DNA of 64,000 nt from Elioraea tepida (GTDB lineage Bacteria; Pseudomonadota; Alphaproteobacteria; Acetobacterales; Acetobacteraceae). The notes beneath the pieces are model-generated. The model did no database searches. It saw only the letters and a list, made by a program, of their open reading frames with translations, and was not told the origin of the DNA. Below, piece by piece: positions 7,791 to 17,684 of this stretch (position 1 is its first letter; every line of letters begins with the position of its first letter). Made by a program: the position numbers and the translations under genes. The stretch is taken from the NCBI RefSeq assembly GCF_019203965.1, contig NZ_CP076448.1:434001-498000 (forward strand). Reading direction: 5' to 3'.

Positions 7791-8668
7791 GCCGCAGCTC
7801 TCGGCGGCTCGTTGCGCTGCCCGCGCACATGGCGCGAGAAGATGTCGAACAGACGCCGCGTCACCGGCCCTGGCGTGCCGTCGCCGACCGCCACCCCGTC
7901 GATCGCAAGGATCGGCTTCACGAACGAGGTGGCGGATGTGATGAAGGCCTCTCGCGCCGTGCGGAGCTCCTGTTCCGTGAACGGCCCTTCGACGAATGGG
8001 ATGCCGTTCTCGCGCAGAAGCTCGATCAGGACACGCCGGGTGCAGCCGGGCAGGATGTTCGCTTCGAGGTCGCGTGTGCGAAGCCGCCCTTCCTGATCGA
8101 CGATCCAGACGGTGGTGGCGGCGCCCTCGGTGACCGTCCCGTCGGGGGCGATCAGGATCGCCTCCGAGGCCCCTTTCTCCTTCGCTGCCTGGCGGGCGAG
8201 CACGTTCGGCAGAAGCCCGACGGTCTTGATGTCGCAGCGGGCCCAGCGCAGGTCGGGATGGGTGATCGCCGTCGTGCCCCAGCCATCGATCGAGGCGGGA
8301 TAGGGCTTGATGCGCTTGACCGTGACGACGAGAACGGGCGGCACCGGCTTTGCCGGAAAGGCATGGTCGCGCCGGGCGACCCCGCGGCTGACCTGAAGGT
8401 AGAGAAGACCCTCGTCGATCCGGTTCCGGCGCACCACCTCGGCGAGCACGCGGCGAAGCGCGGCGCGCGACATCGGCATCGGGATCCGGATCTCGCGCAA
8501 GGACCGCTCGAGCCGGTCGAGATGCGGGCCGTCATCGACGAACCGGCCGTCGTGGACGTGCACCACCTCGTACACGGCATCGGCGAACTGGTAGCCGCGG
8601 TCCTCGATATGCGTCGAGGCCTCCCGGTGCGGCAGGTAGCGGCCGTTGACATAAGCGATCCTGGACAT
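7787..8668 (-). CDS. D-amino acid aminotransferase (class IV PLP)
   Basis: A 293-residue fold-type IV PLP aminotransferase. The PLP lysine is in CDIKTVGLLPNVLARQAA, followed by GASEAILI and the phosphate-binding VTEGAATTVWIV. These are the patterns of D-alanine/D-amino acid transaminases rather than of branched-chain enzymes, so the likely reaction is D-alanine + 2-oxoglutarate to pyruvate + D-glutamate, supplying peptidoglycan precursors. The start is the ATG giving MSRIAYVNGRY; longer open sequence upstream is Arg-rich noise. It overlaps the HAD gene by 4 bases. Confidence 0.87.
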   Translation of the reverse strand: MSRIAYVNGRYLPHREASTHIEDRGYQFADAVYEVVHVHDGRFVDDGPHLDRLERSLREIRIPMPMSRAALRRVLAEVVRRNRIDEGLLYLQVSRGVARRDHAFPAKPVPPVLVVTVKRIKPYPASIDGWGTTAITHPDLRWARCDIKTVGLLPNVLARQAAKEKGASEAILIAPDGTVTEGAATTVWIVDQEGRLRTRDLEANILPGCTRRVLIELLRENGIPFVEGPFTEQELRTAREAFITSATSFVKPILAIDGVAVGDGTPGPVTRRLFDIFSRHVRGQRNEPPRAAA

Positions 8669-8872
8669 GCGGGTGCTCCTGTTCGGGCGCTGCGAGTGAA
8701 GCCGAAGCCGGCGGCGTTTGCCAGGGCGCAGGGACGCCAGGGTCAGGTTCCGCCCTGGACGACGGCGGTCCCGGCGTTCGCCCGTTGACCGGAGCCTCCC
8801 GCGACGCCGTCCACCCTGGGTTTCCCGGCATCGTCGCCGCGACGGATCCATTCTGCCGCTGACGCCTCCCCC

Positions 8873-9910
8873 CTAGAGGCGCACGAGCGCCGCGCCCCAG
8901 GTCAGACCGCCACCGATCGCCTCCATCAGAACGAGATCGCCCCGCTTGAGCCGACCGTCACGGTAGGCATCGGCAAGCGCGAGCGGGATCGAAGCGGCGG
9001 AGGTGTTGGCATGGCGATCGACCGTCACCACCACGCGCTCGGGCGGCAGGCCGAGCTTGCGGCCCATCGCCTCGATGATCCGGAGGTTCGCCTGGTGCGG
9101 GACGAGCCAGTCGACATCCCCTTGGCCGAGACCGTTCGCCGCGAGCGCCTCGTCCACGACCGCCGCGAGCTTGGCCACCGCATGGCGGAACACCTCCCGC
9201 CCCTGCATCCGCACATGGCCGACCGTGCCGGTGCTGCCTGGGCCGCCATCGACATGGAGGATCCCCTCGTACCGGCCGTCGGCATGGAGGTGCGTCGAGA
9301 GGATGCCGGGCGCGCCGGGCCCGTCCTCCTGGGTGTGGGCGACCAGGACCACGGCCCCCGCACCGTCACCGAACAGCACCGCCGTGCTCCGGTCCGACCA
9401 GTCGAGAATCCGGCTGTTCACCTCCGCCCCGATCACGAGCAGCGTGCGTGCCGCCCCGGCGCGGATCATCGAGTCCGCCACGGCCAGGGCGTAGATGAAG
9501 CCGGTGCAGACGGCGGCGATGTCGAAGGCAAAGCCGCGCGTGAGCCCGAGCTTCGCCTGGACCGAGACGGCGGTGGCGGGATAGGTCCGGTCCGGCGTCG
9601 AGGTCGCGAGGATGATCCCGTCCACCGCCTCGGCCTCGACCGACGCATCGGCGAGCGCGGCACGGGCCGCCCGGGCTGCGAGATCGGAGGTCAACTCGCC
9701 CGGGGCGGCGATCCGGCGCTCGCGGATTCCCGTCCGCTCGACGATCCAGGCGTCGGAGGTGTCGAGCGTGGCGGCAAGCTCGTCATTCGTGACCACGCGC
9801 TCGGGCAGCGCGCCGCCGAAGCCGGCGATCCGGGACCGGACGCAGGCGGACGCCGGCCGCTGGGCGGAGGCGCAGAGCGCCGGAGAAGAGGGAGCGCTGT
9901 CCATGCTCAC
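8873..9910 (-). CDS. fabH: 3-oxoacyl-ACP synthase III
   Basis: FabH condenses acetyl-CoA with malonyl-ACP to start type II fatty acid synthesis. The catalytic triad is visible: Cys135 in AAVCTGF, His272 in PHQANLRI and Asn302 in HANTSAA, with the C-terminal [13 protein letters not shown]. The GTG start overlaps the plsX stop as GTGA; an ATG two codons later is an alternative. Residues 1-25 are a low-complexity extension before the family N-terminus ([17 protein letters not shown]), so the true start could even be internal. Order yceD-rpmF-plsX-fabH is the classical lipid operon. Confidence 0.94.
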   Translation of the reverse strand: MSMDSAPSSPALCASAQRPASACVRSRIAGFGGALPERVVTNDELAATLDTSDAWIVERTGIRERRIAAPGELTSDLAARAARAALADASVEAEAVDGIILATSTPDRTYPATAVSVQAKLGLTRGFAFDIAAVCTGFIYALAVADSMIRAGAARTLLVIGAEVNSRILDWSDRSTAVLFGDGAGAVVLVAHTQEDGPGAPGILSTHLHADGRYEGILHVDGGPGSTGTVGHVRMQGREVFRHAVAKLAAVVDEALAANGLGQGDVDWLVPHQANLRIIEAMGRKLGLPPERVVVTVDRHANTSAASIPLALADAYRDGRLKRGDLVLMEAIGGGLTWGAALVRL

Positions 9911-10977
9911 CCGGCCAGCGCCGTGGCCGCTCCCTGCTCGGGCCCTTCGCCGGCCGAGCTCTCCCCCCGAAGCTTGAGCAGCTCGGCGCTGATCTGCGCG
10001 TTAAAGCCGTGGGTGACCATGTCCATCGCGAGGTCGATCGCGTGCGCGAAGCCGAGCGCATCGGTGCCGCCGTGGCTTTTCACCACCACGCCGTTGAGGC
10101 CGAGCAGAACCGCGCCGTTGTAGCGACGCGGGTCGAGCCATTCGCGCAGCCGCTCAAGCGCCGGCCGGGCGAGCATGTAGCCAAGCTTCGCCGCGAGCGT
10201 GGAGGAGAACACCTCGCGCAACAGGTCGCGTACCAGCTTGAGCGTCCCCTCCCCGGTCTTGAGTGCGACATTGCCTGTGAACCCGTCGGTCACCACCACG
10301 TCGACGGTGCCGCCGGCGATGTCGTGCCCCTCGATGAAGCCGTGGAAGAGCGGCGCGACATGGCTCGCGCGCAGGACCTCGGCCGCCTGGCGGACCCTCT
10401 CGTCGCCCTTGAGCTCCTCGGCGCCGACATTGAGCAGGCCGATCGAGGGCGAGCGGAGACCGAGCACGGTCCGCGCGAACACCTCGCCCATCAGCGCGAA
10501 CTCGACGAGGTTGCGCGCGTCGCACTGCACGTTCGCGCCGAGGTCCAGCACCACGAAGTCGCCCCGCGCCGAAGGGCCGATCCCTGCCATCGCAGGCCGG
10601 TCGATCCCCCGCAGCGTCTTGAGAACGATCTTGGCGAGCGCCATCAGCGCACCGGTATTGCCGGCGCTGACCACGCCCTCCGCCTCGCCCGCCGCCACGG
10701 CGTCGATCGCAAGGCGCATCGAGGAGGCGCGGAGGCGCAGCGCCGCCGTCGGCTTCATGTCGTTCGGCACAAGCTCGGGCGCGTGCCGAAGAACGCAGGC
10801 AGCGGCAAGAGCAGGGTGGCGGCCGAGCATCGGCCCGACGGCGGCCTCATCGCCGAACACGAGGAAGCGTGCGCCCGGATGACGCTCGAGGGCGACGCGA
10901 AGACCCTCGATCACCATCGACGGCGCCCGGTCGCCGCCCATGGCATCGATCGCCAGTGGAAAGGGGGCGCCGTTCAC
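9907..10977 (-). CDS. plsX: Phosphate acyltransferase PlsX
   Basis: PlsX converts acyl-ACP to acyl phosphate, the donor used by PlsY in phosphatidic acid synthesis. The 356-residue protein has the N-terminal [23 protein letters not shown] and the [14 protein letters not shown] signature. It lies 92 bases after rpmF and overlaps fabH by 4 bases. Length and motifs are normal for the family; it is a peripheral membrane enzyme with no transmembrane segment. Confidence 0.95.
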   Translation of the reverse strand: MNGAPFPLAIDAMGGDRAPSMVIEGLRVALERHPGARFLVFGDEAAVGPMLGRHPALAAACVLRHAPELVPNDMKPTAALRLRASSMRLAIDAVAAGEAEGVVSAGNTGALMALAKIVLKTLRGIDRPAMAGIGPSARGDFVVLDLGANVQCDARNLVEFALMGEVFARTVLGLRSPSIGLLNVGAEELKGDERVRQAAEVLRASHVAPLFHGFIEGHDIAGGTVDVVVTDGFTGNVALKTGEGTLKLVRDLLREVFSSTLAAKLGYMLARPALERLREWLDPRRYNGAVLLGLNGVVVKSHGGTDALGFAHAIDLAMDMVTHGFNAQISAELLKLRGESSAGEGPEQGAATALAG

Positions 10978-11069
10978 GATCGCTCTGTCAGGGCGGCCAG
11001 GAGTCTGCCACGGCGAGGCGGCGATCCCCGCTGGGCAAGGTTGCCGCCATACGCCCTCCGTGCGGCCGC

Positions 11070-11273
11070 TCAGATGCGGACGACAGCCTTCAGCTTGTCA
11101 CCGGCCGGCGCAACCTCGCGACCGTCATAGTAGCCGCAGGAGCCGCACACGTGGTGGGGCCGCTTGAGTTCGCCGCAGTTCGGGCATTCCACATACGCCT
11201 CGGCGCGCAAGGCTTCATGTGACCGGCGCATGTTGCGCCGGGAAGGGGACGTCTTCCGCTTGGGGACCGCCAT
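11070..11273 (-). CDS. rpmF: 50S ribosomal protein L32
   Basis: A 67-residue L32 with the basic N-terminus [13 protein letters not shown] and a zinc ribbon of two CxxC pairs, Cys30/Cys33 and Cys43/Cys46. Because all four cysteines are present this is the zinc-binding (C+) form. It sits between the yceD-like gene and plsX, with 124 bases of leader upstream that could hold its own promoter. Confidence 0.96.
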   Translation of the reverse strand: MAVPKRKTSPSRRNMRRSHEALRAEAYVECPNCGELKRPHHVCGSCGYYDGREVAPAGDKLKAVVRI

Positions 11274-11397
11274 GGTGGCTCAGCCTTGCTCTGTCACGAA
11301 AAGGAAACCGACGAGCCCGGGTGCTTAGCAGAGCCCCCCCGGCGCGTAAAGTTACATGTCGGAAGGGTCTCACCTCTCCTCTGCGCTCTTCGGCAGC

Positions 11398-11868
11398 TCA
11401 GCTCGCTTCCTCTTCGCCGAGCCTCGCTCCTGGACGCTTCGGCCAGGGGTCAAGCGCGAGTGCCATCGTCTGGGCCACGACCTCGCCCGCGTCGATCACC
11501 CCGCCGGAAAGCGGCTCCTCGTCCTCCTCGAGCTCGACATCCAGTGTCACCTCCCGGGCTGCAGCCCCCTCAGGCCGGAACAGCACGGAGAGGGGTCCCT
11601 CGATCCGCTCGGTCATCGGCTCGAGGGTGACGACGCAGGCGCGGTCGACCACCGCCCGCATCGTTCCCCGGAGCGAGACAGCGCCGGAGGGCTTCGCGAC
11701 CAGCTCGAGCCTCGCCGAGAGCGACCGCACGCCCTCGAGCCCGAACCGGCGGGCGAGAGCGTCGCACTCGGCGGCGGTCGCCTCAATGACGAGCTGCCTC
11801 GACCCCTGCCGAAGCGAGGCGAGGGTGACGGGGCGGGAGAATTCCGGCGCCTCTGCCGCCCTGCTCAT
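11398..11868 (-). CDS. DUF177/YceD family protein
   Basis: A 156-residue member of the DUF177 (YceD) family, which in other bacteria affects 23S rRNA accumulation and is nearly always next to rpmF. The alphaproteobacterial form is seen here: EFSRPVTLASL at the N-terminus, DRACVVTLEPM in the middle and the acidic DVELEEDEEPL followed by IDAGEVVAQTMALALDPWPKRPG. The ATG overlaps the stop of the upstream chaperone gene by 4 bases. Molecular role is not fully established. Confidence 0.88.
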   Translation of the reverse strand: MSRAAEAPEFSRPVTLASLRQGSRQLVIEATAAECDALARRFGLEGVRSLSARLELVAKPSGAVSLRGTMRAVVDRACVVTLEPMTERIEGPLSVLFRPEGAAAREVTLDVELEEDEEPLSGGVIDAGEVVAQTMALALDPWPKRPGARLGEEEAS

Positions 11869-12419
11869 TCCTGGCCGAGGGCCCTCTCTGCGCCGAGGAA
11901 CGAAACCCGCCCGGCGGCAAGCGCTTTGAAATCCTGGCGGCCGAGGTGCTCGGCCTCGCGGCGAACCGCCTTGGCCAGACGATGCGCCGCCTCGGGCACT
12001 GCCTCGGTGCGCCAGACATTGCGTGCCAGAGCCTCTGCGAGCGCCCCCCGGTCGGGGCTCTCGATCGCCGCGGCATAGGCGCGGGCGCGGCCGTTGAAGG
12101 CCTCCCACATCGTCTTCACCTTCTTGCCGACCGAGAGGTCACCCACCCCGAGCTCGCGCAGGTTCTGGTCCATGTCGGCGAACATTGCATCGAACAGGGC
12201 CTGGGCGAGGTCGGAGCCGCGCGGGTCGGGGTCTGTCCTCGCCCTGTCGATGAGCAGAAACACGAAGACGGAGATCATGTCGAACCGGCCGTCGAGCGTG
12301 TCTGGAACGCCGAGCCGCGCATACCAGGCGGGGTCGCGCGCGGCGGCGACGGCGGCGCCGTACAGGCGGAAGGCTTCGGCCTCGAACGGGCGGCGGCGGA
12401 ACAGCGAGGCGAGCGGCAT
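11865..12419 (-). CDS. Ubiquinol-cytochrome c chaperone family protein
   Basis: A 184-residue protein of the CBP3/UQCC1 family, which helps assemble cytochrome bc1 complex in mitochondria and alphaproteobacteria. Recognised by the order LYGAAVAAARDPAWYARLGVPD near the start, DMISVFVFLLIDR, QALFDAMFADMDQNLRELGVGD and VGKKVKTMWEAFNGR. The start is the ATG giving MPLASLFRR; sequence further upstream is low-complexity. It overlaps the yceD-like gene and diverges from bamE across about 110 bases. Confidence 0.87.
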   Translation of the reverse strand: MPLASLFRRRPFEAEAFRLYGAAVAAARDPAWYARLGVPDTLDGRFDMISVFVFLLIDRARTDPDPRGSDLAQALFDAMFADMDQNLRELGVGDLSVGKKVKTMWEAFNGRARAYAAAIESPDRGALAEALARNVWRTEAVPEAAHRLAKAVRREAEHLGRQDFKALAAGRVSFLGAERALGQE

Positions 12420-12532
12420 GGCGGCGGACGGTCCATCCGGGGCCGGGCGTTGACAAGGCGCGCGCGGCCGTGACAGGCCATCACATGGCGCGCGCCGCCG
12501 TCGCGTCAATCGCCGCCCGCGCCGGAGGGACC

Positions 12533-13027
12533 ATGCCGACCAGACGCCTTCCCCTGATTGCGCTGGCCACGTCGCTTCTCGCCGCAGGCCTTCTCCCGGG
12601 CTGCGGCATCATCGACGCCACGCGTGAACCGCGCGGGCACAAAGTGGACGGGGAGCTTTTGGCGCAACTCGCTCCCGGCGTGCAGACGCGCGCCGATGTG
12701 CTCGCCCTGCTCGGCTCCCCCTCGGCCACCGCCGTCTTCGGCGAGGAGACCTGGTTCTATATCAGCGGCGTGACGGAGAACCGGGTCGGCCGGATGGATG
12801 CGCTGATCGAGCAGGAGGTCGTCGCCGTCCACTTCGACCGCACGGGCACGCTCGCGCGCGTCGAGGTGATCGACAAGAGCCAGGCGAAGGAGATCGCGCC
12901 GGTGGCGCGCGTGACGCCCACGCCCGGGACCGAGAGGAGTTTCGTCGGTCTGATCCTCGGCAATATCGGCCGGTTCGCCCCCGGTGGCGCCGGCCGCACC
13001 CCCGGCCCGGGCCCCGGCGTTCCCTGA
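12533..13027 (+). CDS. bamE: Outer membrane assembly lipoprotein BamE
   Basis: A 164-residue SmpA/OmlA-family lipoprotein, the small subunit of the BAM outer-membrane-protein insertion complex. The N-terminus is a lipoprotein signal with lipobox LLPGC (Cys24). The fold is shown by LAQLAPGVQTRADVLALLGSPS and the following FGEETWFYISGVTE. The start ATG is preceded by GGAGGG. The C-terminus after residue 145 is a Gly/Pro tail that is probably disordered. It stands alone, divergent from the bc1 chaperone and convergent with hppA. Confidence 0.9.
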   Translation: MPTRRLPLIALATSLLAAGLLPGCGIIDATREPRGHKVDGELLAQLAPGVQTRADVLALLGSPSATAVFGEETWFYISGVTENRVGRMDALIEQEVVAVHFDRTGTLARVEVIDKSQAKEIAPVARVTPTPGTERSFVGLILGNIGRFAPGGAGRTPGPGPGVP

Positions 13028-13284
13028 GGCGCACGGGGGCGCGCCGCGGCGAACTCCGCGGGCTTTGAGCCGCCATCCGGTTTCACTGTAAGGCACCACG
13101 GGCAGCCACCGGTCGGGAGCCGGCGGGACCATCAGGTCCCCGATCGCTTGGCCGCTCGTCCGGCCGCCGCCTCGCCGTGTGACCCGGCGTCACGCCTCCC
13201 GCCACGCATTGGCGCGCGTTGTCGGGGGGCAGGCGCCCCCTCGCCCGGCCCCCCGCCGCACTCAGCCGACGCCGCTCGCCGCGC
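13028..13284. other. Intergenic gap between converging bamE and hppA
   Basis: About 257 bases without a credible gene. A short hairpin GGGGGC-AGGC-GCCCCC lies at 13225-13240; it has no T-run, so it is at best a weak bidirectional transcription stop. No RNA gene or repeat was seen. Confidence 0.4.
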
Positions 13285-15357
13285 TCAGCCGATCAGCTTG
13301 GCGAGGATCGCAAGCAACAGGATTGCGACGATGTTGGTGATCTTGATCATCGGGTTCACCGCCGGCCCGGCCGTGTCCTTATAAGGATCGCCGACCGTGT
13401 CGCCGGTGACCGCCGCCTTGTGCGCCTCCGAGCCCTTGCCGCCGTGGAGCCCGGTCTCGATCAGCTTCTTGGCGTTGTCCCAGGCGCCGCCGCCGGCCGT
13501 CATCGAGATCGCGACGAACAGCCCGGTGATGATGGTGCCGAGCAGCATCGCGCCGAGCGCGGCGAAGGCGGCCGCCTTTCCGGCGATGATCGCGATCACG
13601 ATCCACAGGAGCACCGGCGCGAACACGGGCAGCATCGATGGAGCGACCATCTCTTTGATCGCCGCCCGGGTGAGCATGTCGACGGCCCGCCCATAGTCCG
13701 GCTTGCCGGAGCCTTCCATGATGCCGGGGATCTCGCGGAACTGCCGCCGCACCTCGATCACCACGCTGCCGGCGGCGCGGCCCACCGCCGTCATCCCCAT
13801 CGCGCCGAACAGGTAGGGCAAGAGGCCGCCCATGAAGAGGCCGATCACGACATAGGGGTCGGAGAGGCTGAACTGGACCTCGACCGACGGGAAGTAGTGC
13901 TTGAGGTCCTCGAGATAGGCGGCGAACAGCACCACAGCCGCAAGCCCCGCCGAGCCGATCGCATAGCCCTTCGTCACCGCCTTGGTGGTGTTACCCACCG
14001 CGTCGAGCGCGTCGGTGGTCACACGCACGTCCTTCGCCAGTTCCGCCATCTCGGCGATGCCGCCGGCATTGTCCGTCACCGGGCCGTAGGCATCGAGAGC
14101 GACGATGATCCCGGCGAGCGCAAGCATGGTGGTGGCGGAGATCGCGATGCCGTAGACGCCCGCCATCAGGTAGGAGACGAGGATGCCGAGGCAGATGATC
14201 ACCACCGGTGCGGCCGTCGCCTCCATGCTCATCGCAAGGCCCTGGATCACGTTGGTGCCGTGTCCAGTGGTCGAGGCCTCGGCGATCGACTTCACCGGGC
14301 GATAGTCGGTCCCCGTGTAGTATTCCGTCACCCACACGATCGCCGCGGTCACGCCGAGGCCGACGAGCGCGCAGACCCAGAGAGCGAAGCCGGAGAACGG
14401 AGCGCCCGCGCTCTTGCCGAGGCCGACGTAGAACAGGATCACGAGGAAGATCAGCACCGCCGAGATCGCGCCCGTGGCGATCAGGCCGCGGTAGAGCGCC
14501 TTCATGATCGCGCCCGAGGAATCGAGCTTGACGAAGAAGGTGCCGGCCACGGAGGCGGCGATGCACACCGCGCCGATCAGAAGCGGCAGCGTCATCAGCG
14601 TCGTCGCGGTCGCCCCGGTGAAGAAGATGGCGCCCAGAAGCATGGTCGCGACGATCGTCACCGCATAGGTCTCGAACAGGTCAGCGGCCATCCCGGCGCA
14701 GTCGCCCACGTTGTCGCCCACGTTGTCGGCGATCACGGCAGGGTTGCGCGGGTCATCCTCTGGAATGCCGGCCTCGACCTTGCCCACGAGGTCAGCGCCC
14801 ACATCCGCGCCCTTGGTGAAGATGCCGCCCCCCAGCCGGGCGAAGATCGAGATCAGGCTCGCGCCGAAGGAGAGAGCGACCAGCGCCTCGAGCACGGTGC
14901 GCTCGGGAACGCCCGCGCCGCGCAGCCACGCCCAGTAGCCCGCGACCCCGAGCAGCCCGAGGCCAACGACCAGCAGGCCGGTGATCGCACCCGCCTTGAA
15001 GCTCACGTCGAGCGCCGGCTGCAGGCCTTGGCGCGCGGCTTCCGCCGTCCGCACATTGGCGCGCACCGAGACGTTCATGCCGATATAGCCGGCCGCACCC
15101 GAGAGCACGGCGCCGATCACAAAGCCGATCGCCGACCAGAGCGACAGCAACAGGGCGAGCAGGACGCAGACGACGGCACCGACGATCGCGATCGTCGTGT
15201 ACTGCCGGTTCAGATAGGCCTGCGCCCCCTGCTGCACGGCGGTGGCGATCTCCTGCATCCGCGCGCTTCCGGCAGGCTTGGCGAGCACCTCGCGCCCCGT
15301 ATAGGCGCCATAGGCGACCGCGAGGAGGCCGCAGAGGATCGCGAAGGTCAGGCTCAT
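13285..15357 (-). CDS. hppA: K+-independent H+-translocating membrane pyrophosphatase
   Basis: A 690-residue integral membrane pyrophosphatase with about 16 hydrophobic segments that couples PPi hydrolysis to proton pumping. The PPi/Mg site is at [19 protein letters not shown] and [12 protein letters not shown], with the second acidic cluster in [16 protein letters not shown] and the third in [16 protein letters not shown]. The segment [10 protein letters not shown] carries Lys where K+-dependent enzymes have Ala, placing it in the K+-independent H+-pumping class. It has 135 bases of leader with no gene, so it is probably transcribed alone. Confidence 0.95.
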   Translation of the reverse strand: MSLTFAILCGLLAVAYGAYTGREVLAKPAGSARMQEIATAVQQGAQAYLNRQYTTIAIVGAVVCVLLALLLSLWSAIGFVIGAVLSGAAGYIGMNVSVRANVRTAEAARQGLQPALDVSFKAGAITGLLVVGLGLLGVAGYWAWLRGAGVPERTVLEALVALSFGASLISIFARLGGGIFTKGADVGADLVGKVEAGIPEDDPRNPAVIADNVGDNVGDCAGMAADLFETYAVTIVATMLLGAIFFTGATATTLMTLPLLIGAVCIAASVAGTFFVKLDSSGAIMKALYRGLIATGAISAVLIFLVILFYVGLGKSAGAPFSGFALWVCALVGLGVTAAIVWVTEYYTGTDYRPVKSIAEASTTGHGTNVIQGLAMSMEATAAPVVIICLGILVSYLMAGVYGIAISATTMLALAGIIVALDAYGPVTDNAGGIAEMAELAKDVRVTTDALDAVGNTTKAVTKGYAIGSAGLAAVVLFAAYLEDLKHYFPSVEVQFSLSDPYVVIGLFMGGLLPYLFGAMGMTAVGRAAGSVVIEVRRQFREIPGIMEGSGKPDYGRAVDMLTRAAIKEMVAPSMLPVFAPVLLWIVIAIIAGKAAAFAALGAMLLGTIITGLFVAISMTAGGGAWDNAKKLIETGLHGGKGSEAHKAAVTGDTVGDPYKDTAGPAVNPMIKITNIVAILLLAILAKLIG

Positions 15358-15424
15358 GGACTGTCCCGTGTGCTGGTGGTTGTCATTGCGGGCGTGCGTC
15401 GGGGAGGGACGCGTCGTCCGGCAC

Positions 15425-15442
15425 GGCAGGCGCTGACCTGCC
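15425..15442. other. Hairpin between MFS gene and hppA
   Basis: GGCAGG-CGCTGA-CCTGCC forms a 6-bp stem with a 6-base loop in the 135-base gap upstream of hppA. Without a T-run it is not a standard terminator. It could separate the two transcripts or lie in the hppA leader. Confidence 0.25.
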
Positions 15443-15492
15443 GTTCACGGCGACGCGAGGCCCTATGCCAGAGCACGCGACGGCACGCAATG

Positions 15493-16683
15493 TCACGCGC
15501 CGAGGGCGGCACGCTCTCTCCGCGCAAGCCATGCCACCGCGAGAAGCGCCACCGCCACAGGCGGCAGGATCGCCGCGTTCAGCACCATCCAGCCGGCGAG
15601 GTGGTGGATCACGCCCGCGCCCACGGCCGTCAGAGTCACCGTGCCGAAGACGATGGTGTCGTTCGCGGCCTGGGCGCGCACACGCTCCTCCGGGGCGACG
15701 GAGGCCGTCAGAAGCGTGGTGGCGCCGACAAACATGAAATTCCACCCCACCCCGAGCAGGATCAGCGCCACGAGGAAATGCGCGAACGTCTCACCCTGAA
15801 GCGCCACCGCGGCGCAGGCGGCTGTGAGCACCGCTCCGGTGGCGATCACCCTTCCCGCGCCGAACCGGGCGATCAGGCTGCCGGTGACGAAGGACGGGGC
15901 GAACATCGCCGCGGCATGCCACTGGATCACAGTGGCGCTGTCATTCACGGCGAAGCCGCAGAGCATCATCTCGAGCGGGGTCGCCGCCATCACGAGGTTC
16001 ATCGTGTCCCAGGCGACCACGGCGGAGAGGATCGCGACCGCCACGGCCGGCCGGCGGAGGATCGCGCCGAGCCGCGCCGAACCGGGCGTCCGCGGCGGCC
16101 GCTTCGGCAGTCGGGTGAAGGCGAGAGCGACCAGGATGGCCGCAGGGATCAGGGCGAAGGCGGCATAGGTGCCGGCGAACAGGACCGGCGCGAACCAGTC
16201 CTTGGTCCACTTCACCACCTCTGGGCCGGCGAAGGCGCCGATCACCCCGCCTGCCATCACGAGGCTGATCGCCTTCGGCCGCCAGTCCGGCGAGGCCGCG
16301 TCGGCTGCCGCGAAGCGGTAGTGCATCGCCACCCCGAAGGCGAGGCCGCCGAACACGGTGGAGAGGAGGAACAGAGGAAACTCCGCCTGCCACAGCGCGA
16401 GGAACGCGATCGCCGCCGACACGAGGTGGGAGAGCGCGCCGGCCGCGAAGCCCGTGCGCCGGCCGAAGCGGGTGAACAGCAACGCCGCCGGGGTGGAGGC
16501 GAGCATGGTCGAGGCCATCTGCACCGACATCGGCAGGGTCGCGAGCGCCTTGTTCGCGGCGAGCGAATGGCCGATCAGCGCTGCCATCGCCACCTGGCCG
16601 CTCATCGCCGCCTGGTTGAGCGACTGGCAGAGGAACAGGAGCGCGACGTTCCGCCGCTGGTCCGGGACGGAGGCGGTGCTCAT
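15493..16683 (-). CDS. MFS transporter
   Basis: A 396-residue major facilitator superfamily protein with about 12 hydrophobic segments. The cytoplasmic loop after helix 2 reads LLFTRFGRRTGFAAGA, matching the MFS motif A, and helix 7 onward starts VAILSAVVAWDTMNLVMAATP. The substrate is unknown. Its start ATG overlaps the thiL stop by one base (TGATG), so it is translated with the riboflavin/nusB/thiL operon, perhaps just as a passenger. Confidence 0.85.
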   Translation of the reverse strand: MSTASVPDQRRNVALLFLCQSLNQAAMSGQVAMAALIGHSLAANKALATLPMSVQMASTMLASTPAALLFTRFGRRTGFAAGALSHLVSAAIAFLALWQAEFPLFLLSTVFGGLAFGVAMHYRFAAADAASPDWRPKAISLVMAGGVIGAFAGPEVVKWTKDWFAPVLFAGTYAAFALIPAAILVALAFTRLPKRPPRTPGSARLGAILRRPAVAVAILSAVVAWDTMNLVMAATPLEMMLCGFAVNDSATVIQWHAAAMFAPSFVTGSLIARFGAGRVIATGAVLTAACAAVALQGETFAHFLVALILLGVGWNFMFVGATTLLTASVAPEERVRAQAANDTIVFGTVTLTAVGAGVIHHLAGWMVLNAAILPPVAVALLAVAWLARRERAALGA

Positions 16684-17681
16684 CAGAGGTGGCTCCAGCC
16701 GCCGCGGGTGATCGGCATGGGCGTTCCATCCTCAGCGATCACGCGAACGCTGCTCCCGGGCGCGAACCGCCCGATCCGGGTGACGGCGACACCGGCCGCG
16801 GCGGCTGCGGCGCGCACAGCCGCCTCCGCTCCGGGAGGCGCGGCGAAGGCGAGCTCGTAGTCGTCTCCCCCCGTCAGGCAGCGTTCGAGGAGGCCGGGCG
16901 AGGCGGCGACCGCCTCCCGCGCCGCCTCGGAGAGCGGCACGCTCGCGGCCTCGATCACAGCAGCAAGGCCTGCGCCGCGCGCGAGATGGCCGACGTCCTG
17001 CACGAGGCCGTCCGAGACATCTATGCAGGCGGTCGCGACACCTGCGAGCGCCGCGCCGAGGCCGAGCCTCGGTTCGGGCAGGCGGTAGCGTTGGGCGAGA
17101 GTTTCGCGCGCCGGCGGAGCAAGGTGCAGGAGCTTTCCCGTCAGCGCATCGAGCCCGAGCGCCCCGTCGCCGATCGTGCCCGAGACCCACAGGGTATCCC
17201 CCGCCCGGGCGCCGTCGCGACGCAGCGCTCGGCCCGGAGAGACGGCACCGATGATGGTGAGCGAGAGGGTCACTGGCCCGGGGCTTGCGACCGTGTCACC
17301 GCCGAACAGCACGACGCCGAAGCGCGCCTGGTCCTCGGCGAGGCCGCGGGTGAACGCCTCGAGCCAGGCCTCGTCCGTGGCAGGGGAGAGCGCGATCGTC
17401 ATCAGGTAGCCGACCGGCTCGGCCCCCATGGCGGCGAGGTCGGAGAGGTTCACGCGTAAGAGCTTGCGGCCGATCGTCTCGGGCGGATCGTCAGGCAGGA
17501 AATGCACGCCCGCGACCATCGCATCGGCGGCGAGCACGAGGGTTCGCCCAGCAGGAGGGTCGAGCAGGGCGGCGTCGTCAGCGAGGGCGAGCGCGCTCGG
17601 GGCGGCGGCGAGCGGGCGGAAATGCCGCGCGATCAGGCGGAACTCGCCGGGAAGCGAGTCGTCGTCCGCAGGCTCGGCCAC
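16683..17681 (-). CDS. thiL: Thiamine-monophosphate kinase
   Basis: ThiL phosphorylates thiamine monophosphate to thiamine diphosphate, the active cofactor. The 332-residue protein has the PurM-like fold with DDAALLDPP and LAADAMVAGVHF in the N-terminal half, RVNLSDLAAMGAEP, FGGDTVASPGP, and the C-terminal IDVSDGLVQDVGH and LTGGDDYELAF. It starts three bases after nusB. nusB-thiL linkage downstream of the rib genes is common in proteobacteria. Confidence 0.94.
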   Translation of the reverse strand: MAEPADDDSLPGEFRLIARHFRPLAAAPSALALADDAALLDPPAGRTLVLAADAMVAGVHFLPDDPPETIGRKLLRVNLSDLAAMGAEPVGYLMTIALSPATDEAWLEAFTRGLAEDQARFGVVLFGGDTVASPGPVTLSLTIIGAVSPGRALRRDGARAGDTLWVSGTIGDGALGLDALTGKLLHLAPPARETLAQRYRLPEPRLGLGAALAGVATACIDVSDGLVQDVGHLARGAGLAAVIEAASVPLSEAAREAVAASPGLLERCLTGGDDYELAFAAPPGAEAAVRAAAAAAGVAVTRIGRFAPGSSVRVIAEDGTPMPITRGGWSHL

Positions 17682-17684
17682 CGC

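Noticed and set aside
13219-16860. A 1213-codon open frame on the plus strand opposite hppA and the MFS gene
   Set aside because: Composition is His/Arg/Asp-rich with no fold, and hppA and the transporter on the other strand explain the DNA fully. Long antisense frames are expected at this GC content.
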